In this document: positions 24,522 to 35,480 of the stretch, piece after piece
How positions within the stretch are numbered: position 1 is the first letter of the stretch
Layout: every line of letters begins with the position of its first letter
Assembly: GCF_021155775.2 (NCBI RefSeq)
Contig: NC_060232.1
Coordinates: forward strand, 38,668,089 to 38,732,088
From: Neodiprion pinetum
Taxonomy: Eukaryota; Arthropoda; Insecta; Hymenoptera; Diprionidae
Direction of reading: 5' to 3'
Length of the DNA: 64,000 nt
Notes under the pieces: model-generated
Seen by the model: only the letters and a program-made list of their open reading frames with translations
Told to the model about the DNA's origin: nothing
Database searches by the model: none
Translations under genes and position numbers: made by a program

Positions 24522-26563
24522 CTAGTCTGATTCATCGCTTGAATCTTCGTCAGACTTACTGCTGGAGCTGCTGGAGCTCCTGGAGCTATCCTCGTTGATT
24601 ATTTTATTGAGAGTTTTAACAAGAGGGTATTTCTCCCCGTAGAGACCTCGAAAGTCATCCAAGTCCATGGCCCAAACCGAGACGCCACCCAGTCCCAAAG
24701 ACTTGACATAATTTGCTTTTTCTGTGAGGCTTCTGTAGGTGGAAAACTCAGTGATCAGTGATCAGTGATCAATTGATCATTCGTCGATTATTAATTTATC
24801 GCCCAGTCATCGCCTGTTCAACCAACCATATAACCATTAAAATTCTGGTGTCTTGACTACCGCCTTGACAACTTCGACAACAGTCTCGTTTTGGTTTTGG
24901 ATTAAGTACAATGTGTGTGTTGCTCAACAGAATCACACTGTTACGAATAATCTGAGAACATCAACCGCGGTCTTTAAAATTCCACCATTTATCGCTCCGT
25001 AATAACGAATCTCATATTATTCGATCAAAGACTGTTGTTTTAGATGCCCGAGATAGACAAACGACCAGTCTCTAGATACCCGTGAGCACTACTTACTTGA
25101 CATTGTCATATGTGACCCACTGGTCACCACTGTAAGCATAAGGCACCCGCTGCTCCTCATCGAAAACGACAGTCCAGTTTCCCTCAGCCTCATTTTTGAG
25201 GATTTCGTAGTAGGCCAGTGTTCCATTTTCCTGGGTGTACGGACCTGCATTACCAACTCCAGATACAGGTGATCCAGGTGCGTGTACAGAAGAATCTACC
25301 AGTGTCCAGGTTTTTCCATACATGGCTGTACCAACCAATACCTTTTCAGATGGTGCCCCCTGATCCAGCCAATAATGTATCGATGCATTCTAAGATCACA
25401 ATAATTGTGTTAGTTAGCAATTACTCTAACGCTGGAAGGTTTTGTCTGTATTCATAACGGGCATTGCTGTTACCACGCAGACTTACAATATTGAGAGTTT
25501 GCTCGAATGTCGTATTTTCTCTTCTCGCGGCATAGAGAGGCGTGTTGTGCCCAGTGAAGTTATCCCAGGAACCATGGAAGTCGTATTCCATGATATTGAC
25601 AATGTCGAGGTACTTCGAGATCCCTGGAATATCGTACGAGATACTTGCTGTGCCTTCGGAGGCACCCAAGGCCGCGCTCAAGATCAGATCATACTCGTCA
25701 AAAAGTGCGCGAAGTTCCTGAAGAAGAAGAACGAAATTCTCGACATCCGTTTTGGCACCGCCACGTTGAGCCGGATACTCCCAGTCGCAGTCGAGACCGC
25801 TAAAATTGTAATTGAGCACGAATTCGAGTGCGTTTTTTGCGAACGTTGACCGCAGTGTGGAGTTGCTAACCACCGTGGAAAAATTCGTGGATCCCTGGCT
25901 CCATCCACCAATTGACACTAGGGTTTTCAATTCAGCGTTCTGATCCCGGAGGGCGTTGAATTCCTCGAACCCACCTAATCCACCGTCTGTGGAGAGGTCT
26001 CTGTACTCGTCCAACACCTGGACTTCGCCATTCGGGGTGATGCCAACGAACGCGTAGGCCATGTGAGTGCAGAGAGTTGGATCTATATCCGATACATTGA
26101 ATCCTCCCTTGCCGGGTCGGTAGAATGACCAGCTTCCAAAGTAGCAGAATACTTTATCTGTGATCATCAAAAATGGTATTTCAATGCATTTCTTTTGTTA
26201 TACATCCAGAGGATGATCACTTATGATGTCTATCATAAAATTTCCAACGCCACACTTTTTATTTTTATTTTTTTGCTAACTTTACAGCCACTTAGCGTAT
26301 CGGACAATCAAAATTCGTTAAATGACAGAGTTTTTAGTGATTTGTGTTTCTCGCAACCCCTATAGCTTCTAAAGTAATGTGAAAGTTCAGCATTATATCC
26401 AATGGTTTATTTTCGATGCGAATCTACGTACAACTAATTACTTGTTAGAGGAACAAAACATGCTTAGGTACACGTATAATTTACCCATATACTTACAGTC
26501 ATGGGAATGTGCAGAAGTGAATCCGCTCAGCCATAGCAAGAAATATGTAGTGAACACCCACAT
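24522..26563 (-). CDS. Chitinase A, secreted GH18 with acidic Ser tail
   Basis: Secreted glycoside hydrolase family 18 protein that should cut beta-1,4 bonds of chitin. Exons: 26563-26497 (signal peptide MWVFTTYFLLWLSGFTSA), 26157-25487, 25389-25097 and 24732-24522; 413 residues. The four GH18 signatures are present: KTLVSIGGW; FSGLDCDWEYP with catalytic Glu149; MEYDFHG; and a terminal VWAMDLDDF. The first Asp of FDGxDxDWE is Ser here. There is no CBM14 domain or linker, as in many single-domain insect chitinases (group IV-like; inference). The last about 25 residues are a Ser/Asp/Glu-rich tail that is absent in B and C. It is the first of four tandem copies and pairs with D. A TATA box lies at 27025-27033. 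Confidence 0.93.
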
Positions 26564-27477
26564 ATTTGCAAGTAATAATGAATCAAATCTCACTGTAATG
26601 AACTCAGTACATTGGGAACGATATTCGATCGTGAGTAGTCTAACACAGGTTTCAAAATATTCATATTTATACTGCCCCCTTAAAGTTACATTCGTCCGCT
26701 GATTATATCTGAATACTCACAAACCTGCGTATCTGTCGCGTAAATGTTTATCGCCACGTAAATTGTACGGAAAGTGTTTTCCTGCACGATAGTCCTTGAA
26801 TCCAACTGTCAACACTTGCGGTTGCACGATTTTCGTGATTAAAATTCCGGCTAACGCAAATATCAAATTATGAATGCTCGCGGTTTTAGTCACGCGCAAG
26901 CTCTTCCGCAGATATCAATACAGCATAAACTTGTAAATATTTTATATTAGTACATGCAATAAGTATACTTCGCATTCCAACGTTACTGAGTTGGATACTT
27001 ATCTGTTTTCAAATACTCGATTTATTTTATATACTCTCGCAAAACGTAAAGCTTACTGCATCGATTAAACCTACAATTGGAAGAGCATTGAACTCACGTT
27101 CACTGTTTACATCTGTTGCATTCACAAGTACAAAACAAATAAATGAAGGACGTGATCATGGTTTATAAAATACGTTGAAGTATGACGGACAGATGATTTC
27201 TTCAAAGCAGCTCTGCTATTCCTGCATTCAATCTCCGATAGCGCACGTCTTGAGTTTGAAATTACCAAACTTTGCGTTTCAATTAAAACATATATGAACC
27301 AAATGAATGACGATAATGCAGTCACAGCCTAAAGTTATAATTCGTTCCAGTTAACCTAAAACCTGCGAACATTCGAAGTGAGAATCACTCACGCTTTCGC
27401 TCTATTGAAAGACTTTTAATATGCTGTAACCTATGATCATATTAAATGTCACTGGGATAATCGAGACTCGGACTTAA
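26564..27477. other. Interval between chitinase A and B
   Basis: Contains the promoter and likely 5' leader of chitinase A and the 3' end of B. No further exon seen. Confidence 0.5.
27025..27033 (-). promoter_or_regulatory. TATA box of chitinase A
   Basis: TATATAAAA on the minus strand, about 460 bases upstream of the start codon. The distance matches the TATA-to-ATG distance of chitinase D (about 490), which supports it. Confidence 0.5.
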
Positions 27478-27483
27478 TTTATT
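27478..27483 (-). terminator. Polyadenylation signal of chitinase B
   Basis: AATAAA on the minus strand, about 63 bases after the stop codon. Confidence 0.6.
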
Positions 27484-27545
27484 CAGAGCCTGTACATGAA
27501 GTTAGTACTTTAAATTAGAACCGCTGTTATTCTTGACACGGGAGA

Positions 27546-29127
27546 TCAAACTCGAAGCACGTGGTTCAGAGCGTTGAGAAGAGGATACTTGTCTCCGCAG
27601 ATGCCCCGAAAATCGTCAGTTTCAATGCTCCAAACCATGGCGCCTCCGAGCCTCATCTTTTTGACGTATTTTGCCTTTTCTGTCATACTCCTGCGGTTTC
27701 GAAAGTCACAATGGGACATAAATGTGATGGTAAGTAATTTGGAGCTACAATCGACGATCAAATACTCACTTGACGTTGTCGTAGCTGACCCACTGATTGC
27801 CGTTGTGGGCATAAGGCACCCGCTGCTGCTCGTCCCAAGCTGTAGTCCACGTGGGCTTTACCTCTTGTTCGCAGATCTCGTTGTATCCCAGCATTCCGCG
27901 TTGCCTGGTATACGGACCTGCTGTGCCAGGCCCAGAAGCCTCAGATCCAGGCACGTTTTTGGCGAAATTCGAAAGAGTGAAGGTCCTCCCGTAAAGAGCT
28001 GTTCCCAGGACAAGTTTTTCGGCTGGTGCGCCCTGGCTGAGCCAGTAATGCACCGATGCATTCTGGGCTCACGGCATTTGGAGTGGTTAGTCAAGAGTCA
28101 AGCATCAATGGAGGTCGGTAGAAGAAGTGTCGGTGGATACTCACGACGTTAAGACCTCGAGCAGTTGCTGTCGTCTCTCGCGTTGCTGGATAGAGAGGAG
28201 CATTGTGACCAGTGACGGGATCCCAGGAACCATGGAAGTCGTAGGTCATGATGTTGATGAAGTGAAGGTACTTCGAGATTTTCGGAATGTCGTATGATAA
28301 GCTGGCAGAGATTTTGGCTGCGGCAACAGCCGCGGTCAAGATAAGATGATGCTCGTCAAACCGAGCCCGAAGTTCCTTCAAGAGGAGAACAAAGTTTCTG
28401 ACGTCCGCCGGGGTGCCACCTCGCTGATTTGGATATTCCCAGTCGATGTCGAGGCCGTCGAATCCGTATTTGAGTACAAAATTTACCGCGTTGTCAGCAA
28501 AATGTGACCGTAGAGCCGGCTTCCCAGCGACTCTGGAATACTTCTCAGAGCCTTCGTTCCAACCCCCGATTGCCACGAGAGTTTTGATTCCTTGATGCCG
28601 CTCCCGCAAGGCGTTGAATTTCTGGAAGCCAGCTTTGCCCCCGTTGTCGGGTAAGTCGGCCCACGGATCCAACACCTTGACTTCGCCCGCTTCTGTGATT
28701 CCAACGAACGTGTAAATCATGTGGGTGCAGAGGCTCGGGTCCAGGTTCGATATCTCGATTTTTCCATTTCCAGGACGGTAAACCGCCCAACTTCCAAAGT
28801 AGCAGACTATTTTATCTACGTAGGTAAAAAATTCTCTGTTAACACTCATGGTTCCGAGAATAGCAAAAAATTGTCTTGTTCTACAGACTTTTCAATGTTA
28901 CATTCAAAGTATGACAAAATGTCAATACTACCTTTTCTATGAATTTATATCCTCCGTTTCAATGTAAAAATATGTGTATTCTATTGATTTTCCATTACAG
29001 ACAACTCAAAAAAACTAATCAACCAACTCAAATCACTCGTACGTTCAGATACGAACTTACCAGGTTCAGTTTTAACTACAGTGAGCCAGCTGAGTCCCAG
29101 GATGCAAAATGCGATGAGCAGCCGCAT
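27546..29127 (-). CDS. Chitinase B, secreted GH18
   Basis: Secreted GH18 chitinase of 391 residues. Exons: 29127-29061 (signal peptide MRLLIAFCILGLSWLTVVKT), 28815-28145, 28062-27770 and 27690-27546; lengths of exons 1-3 (67, 671, 293) equal those of A. Signatures: KTLVAIGGW; an intact FDGLDIDWEYP with catalytic Glu149; MTYDFHG; and VWSIETDDF, where the usual D-x-DD is E-T-DD. The protein ends shortly after the barrel, with no CBM14 and no Ser tail. An AG acceptor sits directly before the ATG (CTTACAG|A), implying a non-coding leader exon; the TATA box at about 30743 fits this. It is most similar to chitinase C, including a nearly identical intron 2, so the two arose recently or have exchanged sequence. 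Confidence 0.93.
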
Positions 29128-30440
29128 TCTGTAAGTGATAATGTTGATTTGTTGATACGAAAAATAAAAATACGATACTGAAATTGCAAAAAAACCGATT
29201 TGTCACAATAAATCTAGCAAACTGCAATTTACAATGACAATAAACAATTGTTCGCAACACGAAACGTGCCTGAGTGAACCGTTGTGATGGCTTTCATTTT
29301 TCTGACACTACCACATGTGCACACGTACAAGTGAATTTCGCATGATGAATTCTCAAAGACGGGAGCATACTTTTCAAATGTTTTGTGCCGAAATGATTCC
29401 TTATTCAAAATTGTTGTGGGTGAAATAGCAGTGGGATATTACAGTTAAATCGAAAGTAACGAAATAAATTATTATAAAATATTCCGTCAACAGCTGATAC
29501 ACGTATTCTCTATACACACACTCTCAACGTCCACGTGGCTACAATGGCTACGGCTGAAACGCCTGCGATAGCATTTTGGTTGTTTAACGATTCACAGCAC
29601 TTAGATACTACTAGAATTTACTTCACCCACAACAAAACAGCAGCTCGAATAGGTTAATTGCAACACCGTTGTTGGTTAATCTCTATTTACTGATATTTGA
29701 CGACGCGAAAATTCAGTGATAAAAGATGGTGCCACCGTTAACTTTTCGGCTCGGCGTTGAGCTGTGCTGAAATATCCAGGCATTTGAACAAAACATGTGA
29801 AACTATTTATATTTATTATAATTTGCCAGATCGTCGTATTGGCCATATGAAATGCATATGAATTTTGAATAACTCGTGAGGAAAACGATACGTAATTTGC
29901 GCGTGTAACCTAAAACTTATCATTGTTTACCTCTGACGAAAATCTCCACCGACATATAATTGAAAAGCGACAATGAGATTCATTGACAAATTATTCTCAA
30001 GTACATTATTCGTTATTCTGCTTTCGACTTCAGATAGAATGTTATTGTTAGACTCGCCGTCAAATGTTTGGGGATACATATTTTAGCTCCAATATTACGA
30101 AAATAAAGTTTGAATCGTGGAATATGTTACCTAGTGGAAGAAAAACTGGTTAAGCCTAGGTTACTGCAGTTATAGTTTGTAAATCTAATCATAAAATTTA
30201 ATCTTATGCATATTAATAAACAAATCAACATTTGTGACGTAGTATTCCGAAACGCGACAGAAAAAATTATGTCGGTTGTGATTGAGCTAGGATTGTACGA
30301 CAGGATCTTTAAAGCGACTTCACAACTTAGTTGGTATGCTGAAAGTTTTCTGTATAATGTAGAAATAGTCTTTACCTGACAAGTTTATATAAGAAGGATC
30401 TTGGATATGTAGGTCATCAAAACAACAATATAGTTTGCAT

Positions 30441-30478
30441 GAACGTTTCGACCCTAATTTCGGGTCATCCTCAGGACG
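30441..30478 (-). ncRNA. Hammerhead-like / Penelope-type end motif
   Basis: On the minus strand, CTGAGGA is followed by a U, then a stem GACCC/GGGTC closed by a seven-base loop, then GAAAC. This resembles the CUGANGA-stem II-GAAA core of hammerhead ribozymes, with one extra base. Such motifs are known at the ends of Penelope-like retroelements. No reverse transcriptase frame is near, so this would be a short relic. A working cleavage site was not identified. Confidence 0.3.
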
Positions 30479-30742
30479 GTTTAATTAAATTTTTTCTATT
30501 GACAAACAGAAACCTTATTTATACAACTTGCTGATAGGCGAAGGTGCAAATGAAACAACTTGAAAAATTGATGATAACTAACCTTATAAGCGAAACACCG
30601 TCACACACGATTCACTTCACTCGAATGGTAAATATATTATATACAAACTTCCCACACGTATGATGTATATTTTGGAACACATCCAAAGCACATCTCTTGT
30701 TCAGATAGGACGCCAAAGTTGACGTTCTAGAAAACGTTACGG

Positions 30743-30751
30743 TTATATATA
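30743..30751 (-). promoter_or_regulatory. Probable TATA box of chitinase B
   Basis: TATATATAA on the minus strand, 1.6 kb upstream of the B start codon. The 45 bases downstream (CGTTTTCTAGAACGTCAA) are conserved in the matching position upstream of C. This suggests a duplicated core promoter and leader exon separated from the coding exons by an intron. Confidence 0.4.
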
Positions 30752-31921
30752 AACGTGGTATGATGTCCACCTCTTTCTCCCTTCCCATTAACAAAGAGAT
30801 TCATAATACGAGTATACGAATCAAAGTTAAATTGTTATGGAGTTACTGCGTAGCTGGATTTAACCGACATCGCCCTGCGTGTATCCTGGCAGCCGGAAAA
30901 AGCCAGATACAACGACCGACCGCACAATGCACAGTTAGTCATGCATTCTCTAAATTTAAGCTCATACATGGAAACAAAGATAGAAACATATTTTACTTGA
31001 ACATTCAAGCAGCCGTCGATGATCACAAGGACGGTGAGTGCTGCGGTTTTTGACACTGCTTTGTTTTGATCACAGCAGTCCAGTAAAATTTACATATTAA
31101 ATTTAGTGACCGTGAGACCCAGCAGGTTTCACATCTTGTATCTATACGATGTGATCATTATAATTCAGCTCGGGTGCAATTAGGTAGGAGACGTCATTAC
31201 GAAACTCATTTTCGGCATACAATGCGCGAAAATATTCGAAATCTTTTGTTGAGTATCGAACTATGGTTGGGAATTCATGTCGATGAGCTATTCGAACTTT
31301 TTTTTATTTATCGGGTGTTCTCACGTACGTGAATTTAATCTCGAATGGTGGTGAAGAAAAACAGCTTTGTTATCCTTCCGTCTACGAATATTGATTTTGG
31401 TATTTGAATTTATTACTTTTTAACTCAAATTGAACACGCCGTGCTCAAAGTATGAAAAATATAATGTGAGAATTCTAATGAAACATATCGTATTAATTAT
31501 ACAAAAAAAAATTTCATAATACACGTGCACGTATTTGACAAAAACGTGAGTTAACTTTTTTGAATACAACTTATCGCTGGCATTAACTTAAATTGATGGA
31601 AAATCTAACACTGGCATCGATCATGAGCTCTGAACGCAATATTAAAGTGCTATGGGTACATGATTAAGGCGAGCTATTCTAATCAAACAGACAGTTTTGT
31701 AGCATTAAAGACTTATTGAAATAATAATTTTCTTTAGATTTTGCGATGGGTTCGTATGATGATCACTTTGATATTGAACTACAACATTTTCAACGACCCA
31801 TTTTTCGTTTTTTCTCTTTCGAATAGCTAGACAGCCACTTGGCCAATTGCATACAAGAGAACATATTCTGATAGTCAAATATTAAACTGCAAAGTTCCAA
31901 ATAATTCATTCTTTTCTCTTA

Positions 31922-32000
31922 GTTTTAAAGCTTCTAAGGTGAAAGAAAAGTAAAGCCTAATATCCAATGATTGAATTTGGGTGCAAATCTTTCAACAATT
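31922..32000 (-). pseudogene. Relic of chitinase intron 1
   Basis: The block GCTTCTAAGGTGAAAG...AATATCCAATG resembles the intron 1 sequence of chitinase A at about 26367-26440 and relic blocks at 19.93 and 37.41 kb. Only the intron is recognisable; no coding part survives. Confidence 0.4.
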
Positions 32001-32161
32001 AATTAATTCATATTGTGATTTAAAATCAAATGACGGTGATACGGTCTCAGAGATATATTTTTTTTGAGTTATTCTGAAACTAAGTAACTTTCGAGGTTAG
32101 AATTTACCGCTAAATTGGAAGAAAATAAAAACAGTACAGCACTCTGTTTTGTAAAGGGATT

Positions 32162-32167
32162 TTTATT
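32162..32167 (-). terminator. Polyadenylation signal of chitinase C
   Basis: AATAAA on the minus strand, about 170 bases after the stop codon. Confidence 0.55.
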
Positions 32168-32336
32168 TATCGTAACCTATATTACACATTGATGAACAGC
32201 ACTTAAATTGTTGAGACTCGGACCTATTCTACTCGGGTTCAATACATAGAAGTTGTACTCTTGGTTAGAATCATTGGTACTCCTGGCATGAAAAGTTTAA
32301 CACGAAGACCTTAAAAAATTGAACTACGGAACTATC

Positions 32337-33897
32337 CTAACGAAGCACGTGATTGAGGGCGTTGAGAAGAGGATATTTGTTTCCACAGATGCCCCGAAAA
32401 TCGTCAGTTTCAATGCTCCAAACCATGGCGCCTCCGAGCCCCATCGCCTTGGCGTAATTTGCCTTTTCCGTGATGCTTCTGCGGTTGCGAAAGTCACAGT
32501 AGAACGTGAATGTGAAGGTAAGTGATTTGAAGCTACAATTAACGATCAAATACTCACTTGACGTTGTCGTAGCTGACCCACTGATTGCCGTTGTGGGCAT
32601 AAGGCACCTGCTGCTGCTCGTCCCAATCCGTAGTCCAGGTGGTCTTCACCTGTTGTTCACAGATCTCATTGTACCCCAGCATCCCGCGTTCTCCGGTATA
32701 CGGACCTGCTGCGCCCGGCCCAGAAGCCGCGGATCCAGGCGTGTTTCGGGCGGAATTCGAAAGAGTGAAGGTCCGTCCGTAAAGAGCTGTTCCCAGGACA
32801 AGTTTTTTGGCTGGTGCGCCCTGACTGAGCCAGTAATGCACCGATGCATTCTGGGCTCACGGCATTTGGAGTGGTTAGTCAAGAGTCGAGCATCAATGGA
32901 GGACAGTAAAAGAAGTGTCGGTGGATACTCACGACGTTAAGACCTCGAGCAGTTGCTGTCGTCTCTCGCGTTGCTGGATAGAGAGGAGCATTGTGACCAG
33001 TGACGGAATCCCAGGAACCATGGAAGTCGTAGGTCATGATGTTGATGAAGTCGAGATACTTGGAGATTGATGGAATGTTGTACGACAAGCTGGCGGAGTT
33101 TTCCGTCGCGGCAACAGCCGCGGTCAAGATAAGACGGTGCTCGTCAAACCGAACTCGAAGTTCCTTCAAGAGGAGAACGAAGTTCTCGACATCCGCCGGG
33201 ATGCCGCCTCGCTGATTTGGGTATTCCCAGTCAAAGTCGAGGCCGTCGAATCCGTATTTGAGTACAAATTCCAACGCGTTGTCCGCAAAGTGTGCCCGCA
33301 GAGCCGGCTTCGCAGCGACCCTTGAATACTTGTCAGAGCCTTGGTTCCAACCTCCAATTGCTACGAGAGTTTTCATTCCTGGATTACGCTCCCGCAGGGC
33401 GTTAAATTTCTGGAAGCCTGCTCTACCCCAGTTGTCGGATAAGTCGGCCCATGGATCCAACACAGCGACTTCACCCGCTTCCGTGATTCCAACGAACGTG
33501 TAAATCATGTGGGTGCAGAGGCTCGGGTCTAGATCCGAAATCTCGATCTTTCCATTTCCCGATCGGTAAATCGCCCAACTTCCAAAGTAGCAGACTATTT
33601 TATCTATGTAGGTGAAAAATTCTCTCTTAATATACACTCTTCTCAAAATAGAAACAATTACTCTTGTTCTACAGAATTTTCCACGTTGAATATATCAACA
33701 CAATCTCGTCACCGATTACAATTTTTCATCTAAGTGGAAAAAACCGTGTCGTTGAGCGATCTTCGCTTTAAATGACTAAAGTGATGAACTCAATTCAAAC
33801 CTCTCGTGTACTTATAACGTAAGAACTTACTCTGTTCACTTTCAGCCACGCTAAGCCAGCTAAGTCCCAGTATGCAAGATGCGATGAGTAGCCGCAT
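32337..33897 (-). CDS. Chitinase C, secreted GH18
   Basis: Secreted GH18 chitinase of 390 residues and the closest paralogue of B. Exons: 33897-33831 (signal peptide MRLLIASCILGLSWLSVAES), 33603-32933, 32850-32558 and 32478-32337, with the same intron phases as A, B and D. Signatures: KTLVAIGGW; FDGLDFDWEYP with catalytic Glu149; MTYDFHG; and VWSIETDDF. No CBM14 and no tail. The acceptor CAATCACAG lies next to the ATG, implying a non-coding leader exon; a TATA box matching that of B lies at about 35162. Its upstream flank (33910-34300) is duplicated at 38080-38460, where only a relic gene remains. Confidence 0.93.
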
Positions 33898-35480
33898 TCT
33901 GTGATTGACAAAACTGAATGAAAGATCTGGAGTCAGCCTGTTGAAAGAACCGTTATAAAAAAATTATCTGTCAAAGAGTGTATTTCGCGCGCGATACAAG
34001 TTCAAAATGTATATCGGTAAAATCTCTTCAGTTAAAAGTCAGTTATAGATTGGAGCCCCAATGGCGTAACACTTCACTGTAGCGATACGTACAGAATCGC
34101 ACTGAGTTCGCAATCAAGTGTGTAAACTCCGGCTGATTATCCGAGTCAACGTATGGTAAATCTCTGATACATGATTGATCAGTCGCGTTCTTCGACTCAC
34201 TTACAATCAGTTGATTTCGAACGGTGACCAATCACATAGTATTACTACACCTACCCATTCACCATACGTGTTATCAATGTACGTGTATACCTCCCCTTAC
34301 TTCTTTTAAGTTCAATACAGCCGATAAAAACATGCGAAGTTAACCCGATAACAAACAGTATGTACATAACGACATCCTATGGTGACTAATATGTATGTGT
34401 ATTACATACAAACGACACGTCGCAATACTGATTACGCGAATGATATTGTAGGAAAATATGTTTGCGAGTCATCACTCCTGCCTTCATGAGAAGTAACAAT
34501 GTAACCACATCCACCGGTTTGTTTAAAAAACCTGACCTAATTATCTGGTCAATTTGTAAGTCGATCCGGTTATTCTCAAAATGCAGACACGATCTTGAGG
34601 CAAACCCGAAATCTGCTGACCCGTTTTTTCACTCTTTCTGTACTTGTGGACGATTTTAGTGACTTTCGATATCGTCGGACGAACGTTGACGGAATAACTC
34701 AAAATGCCCGGATCCTGGTACGGATAAGTAACGAATACCGTATGCTAGCCATCCTTTACTAACTTCTATTAACGAACTGAATCACTTATCGTGTGAAAAT
34801 ATTTGCAGAGATGTAGAAAAAGTTTACCTCTGCATAGGATAAAAAAGATAATAATACCAGTTATCTGCAAGACGAATCACTTCGATATCTGACAAAAGTA
34901 TTTCACGCGTTGCGAAAATACGTCATTGACACTGCAGAAACTGCTTTGTCACAATTAGTTAACCGAATCTGTTCAACTCAAACTTGCGATTGGCAACGTT
35001 ACCGTGCCTGAGTTTACTTACCCTTTAATTTATGAATGATTTCTTTAATGTGTACTTCACCGAAATTAACGGTTAGTATAAATAAACTGTGTCTTCTTCC
35101 AAATGGCGTATATCGCGTGCACAGATTGGACACTGAAATTGACGCTCTGGAAAACGATGCTGTTATATATGTACACGATTTATGATGTTCACCTCCTTCT
35201 TCGTTCGCATTAGCAAGGAAATGTGTAGCAGTACGATTTCACAACAAGTTATTGTGTTTTTATCGGGTTTACCCCCGATGTCATCCTGCATGTTCTTAAT
35301 AAACGGTAAATGTTGTGAAAAGAATACTTATAAACACCGCAGATCGCTTTTTTCAACTTGTTGTTTACCGTACGTGTGAATTTAATGGAAAGATGTTGCT
35401 GTTCGAAATTCAAAATTGAAACCCAGACGTGAGGTTGAGCAACGTTTTTACGATTGCATATAACAATAGATTTTCATATC
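33898..35480. other. Upstream flank of chitinase C
   Basis: No exon. 33910-34300 is similar to 38080-38460, and about 35130-35240 is similar to about 30705-30815 upstream of B, marking the duplicated unit. The leader exon and intron of C should lie here. Confidence 0.5.
35162..35169 (-). promoter_or_regulatory. Probable TATA box of chitinase C
   Basis: TATATAAC on the minus strand, 1.3 kb upstream of the start codon, followed by a block (CGTTTTCCAGAGCGTCAA) that matches the one after the B TATA box. Confidence 0.4.

Larger units (their letters stand above)
29128..32161. other. Interval between chitinase B and C
   Basis: 3 kb with no intact exon. It holds the leader intron and promoter of B (TATA at 30743-30751), a hammerhead-like or Penelope-type motif at 30441-30478, and a relic of chitinase intron 1 at about 31922-32000. 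Sequence following the B TATA box is repeated upstream of C at about 35.13-35.17 kb. Confidence 0.5.
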
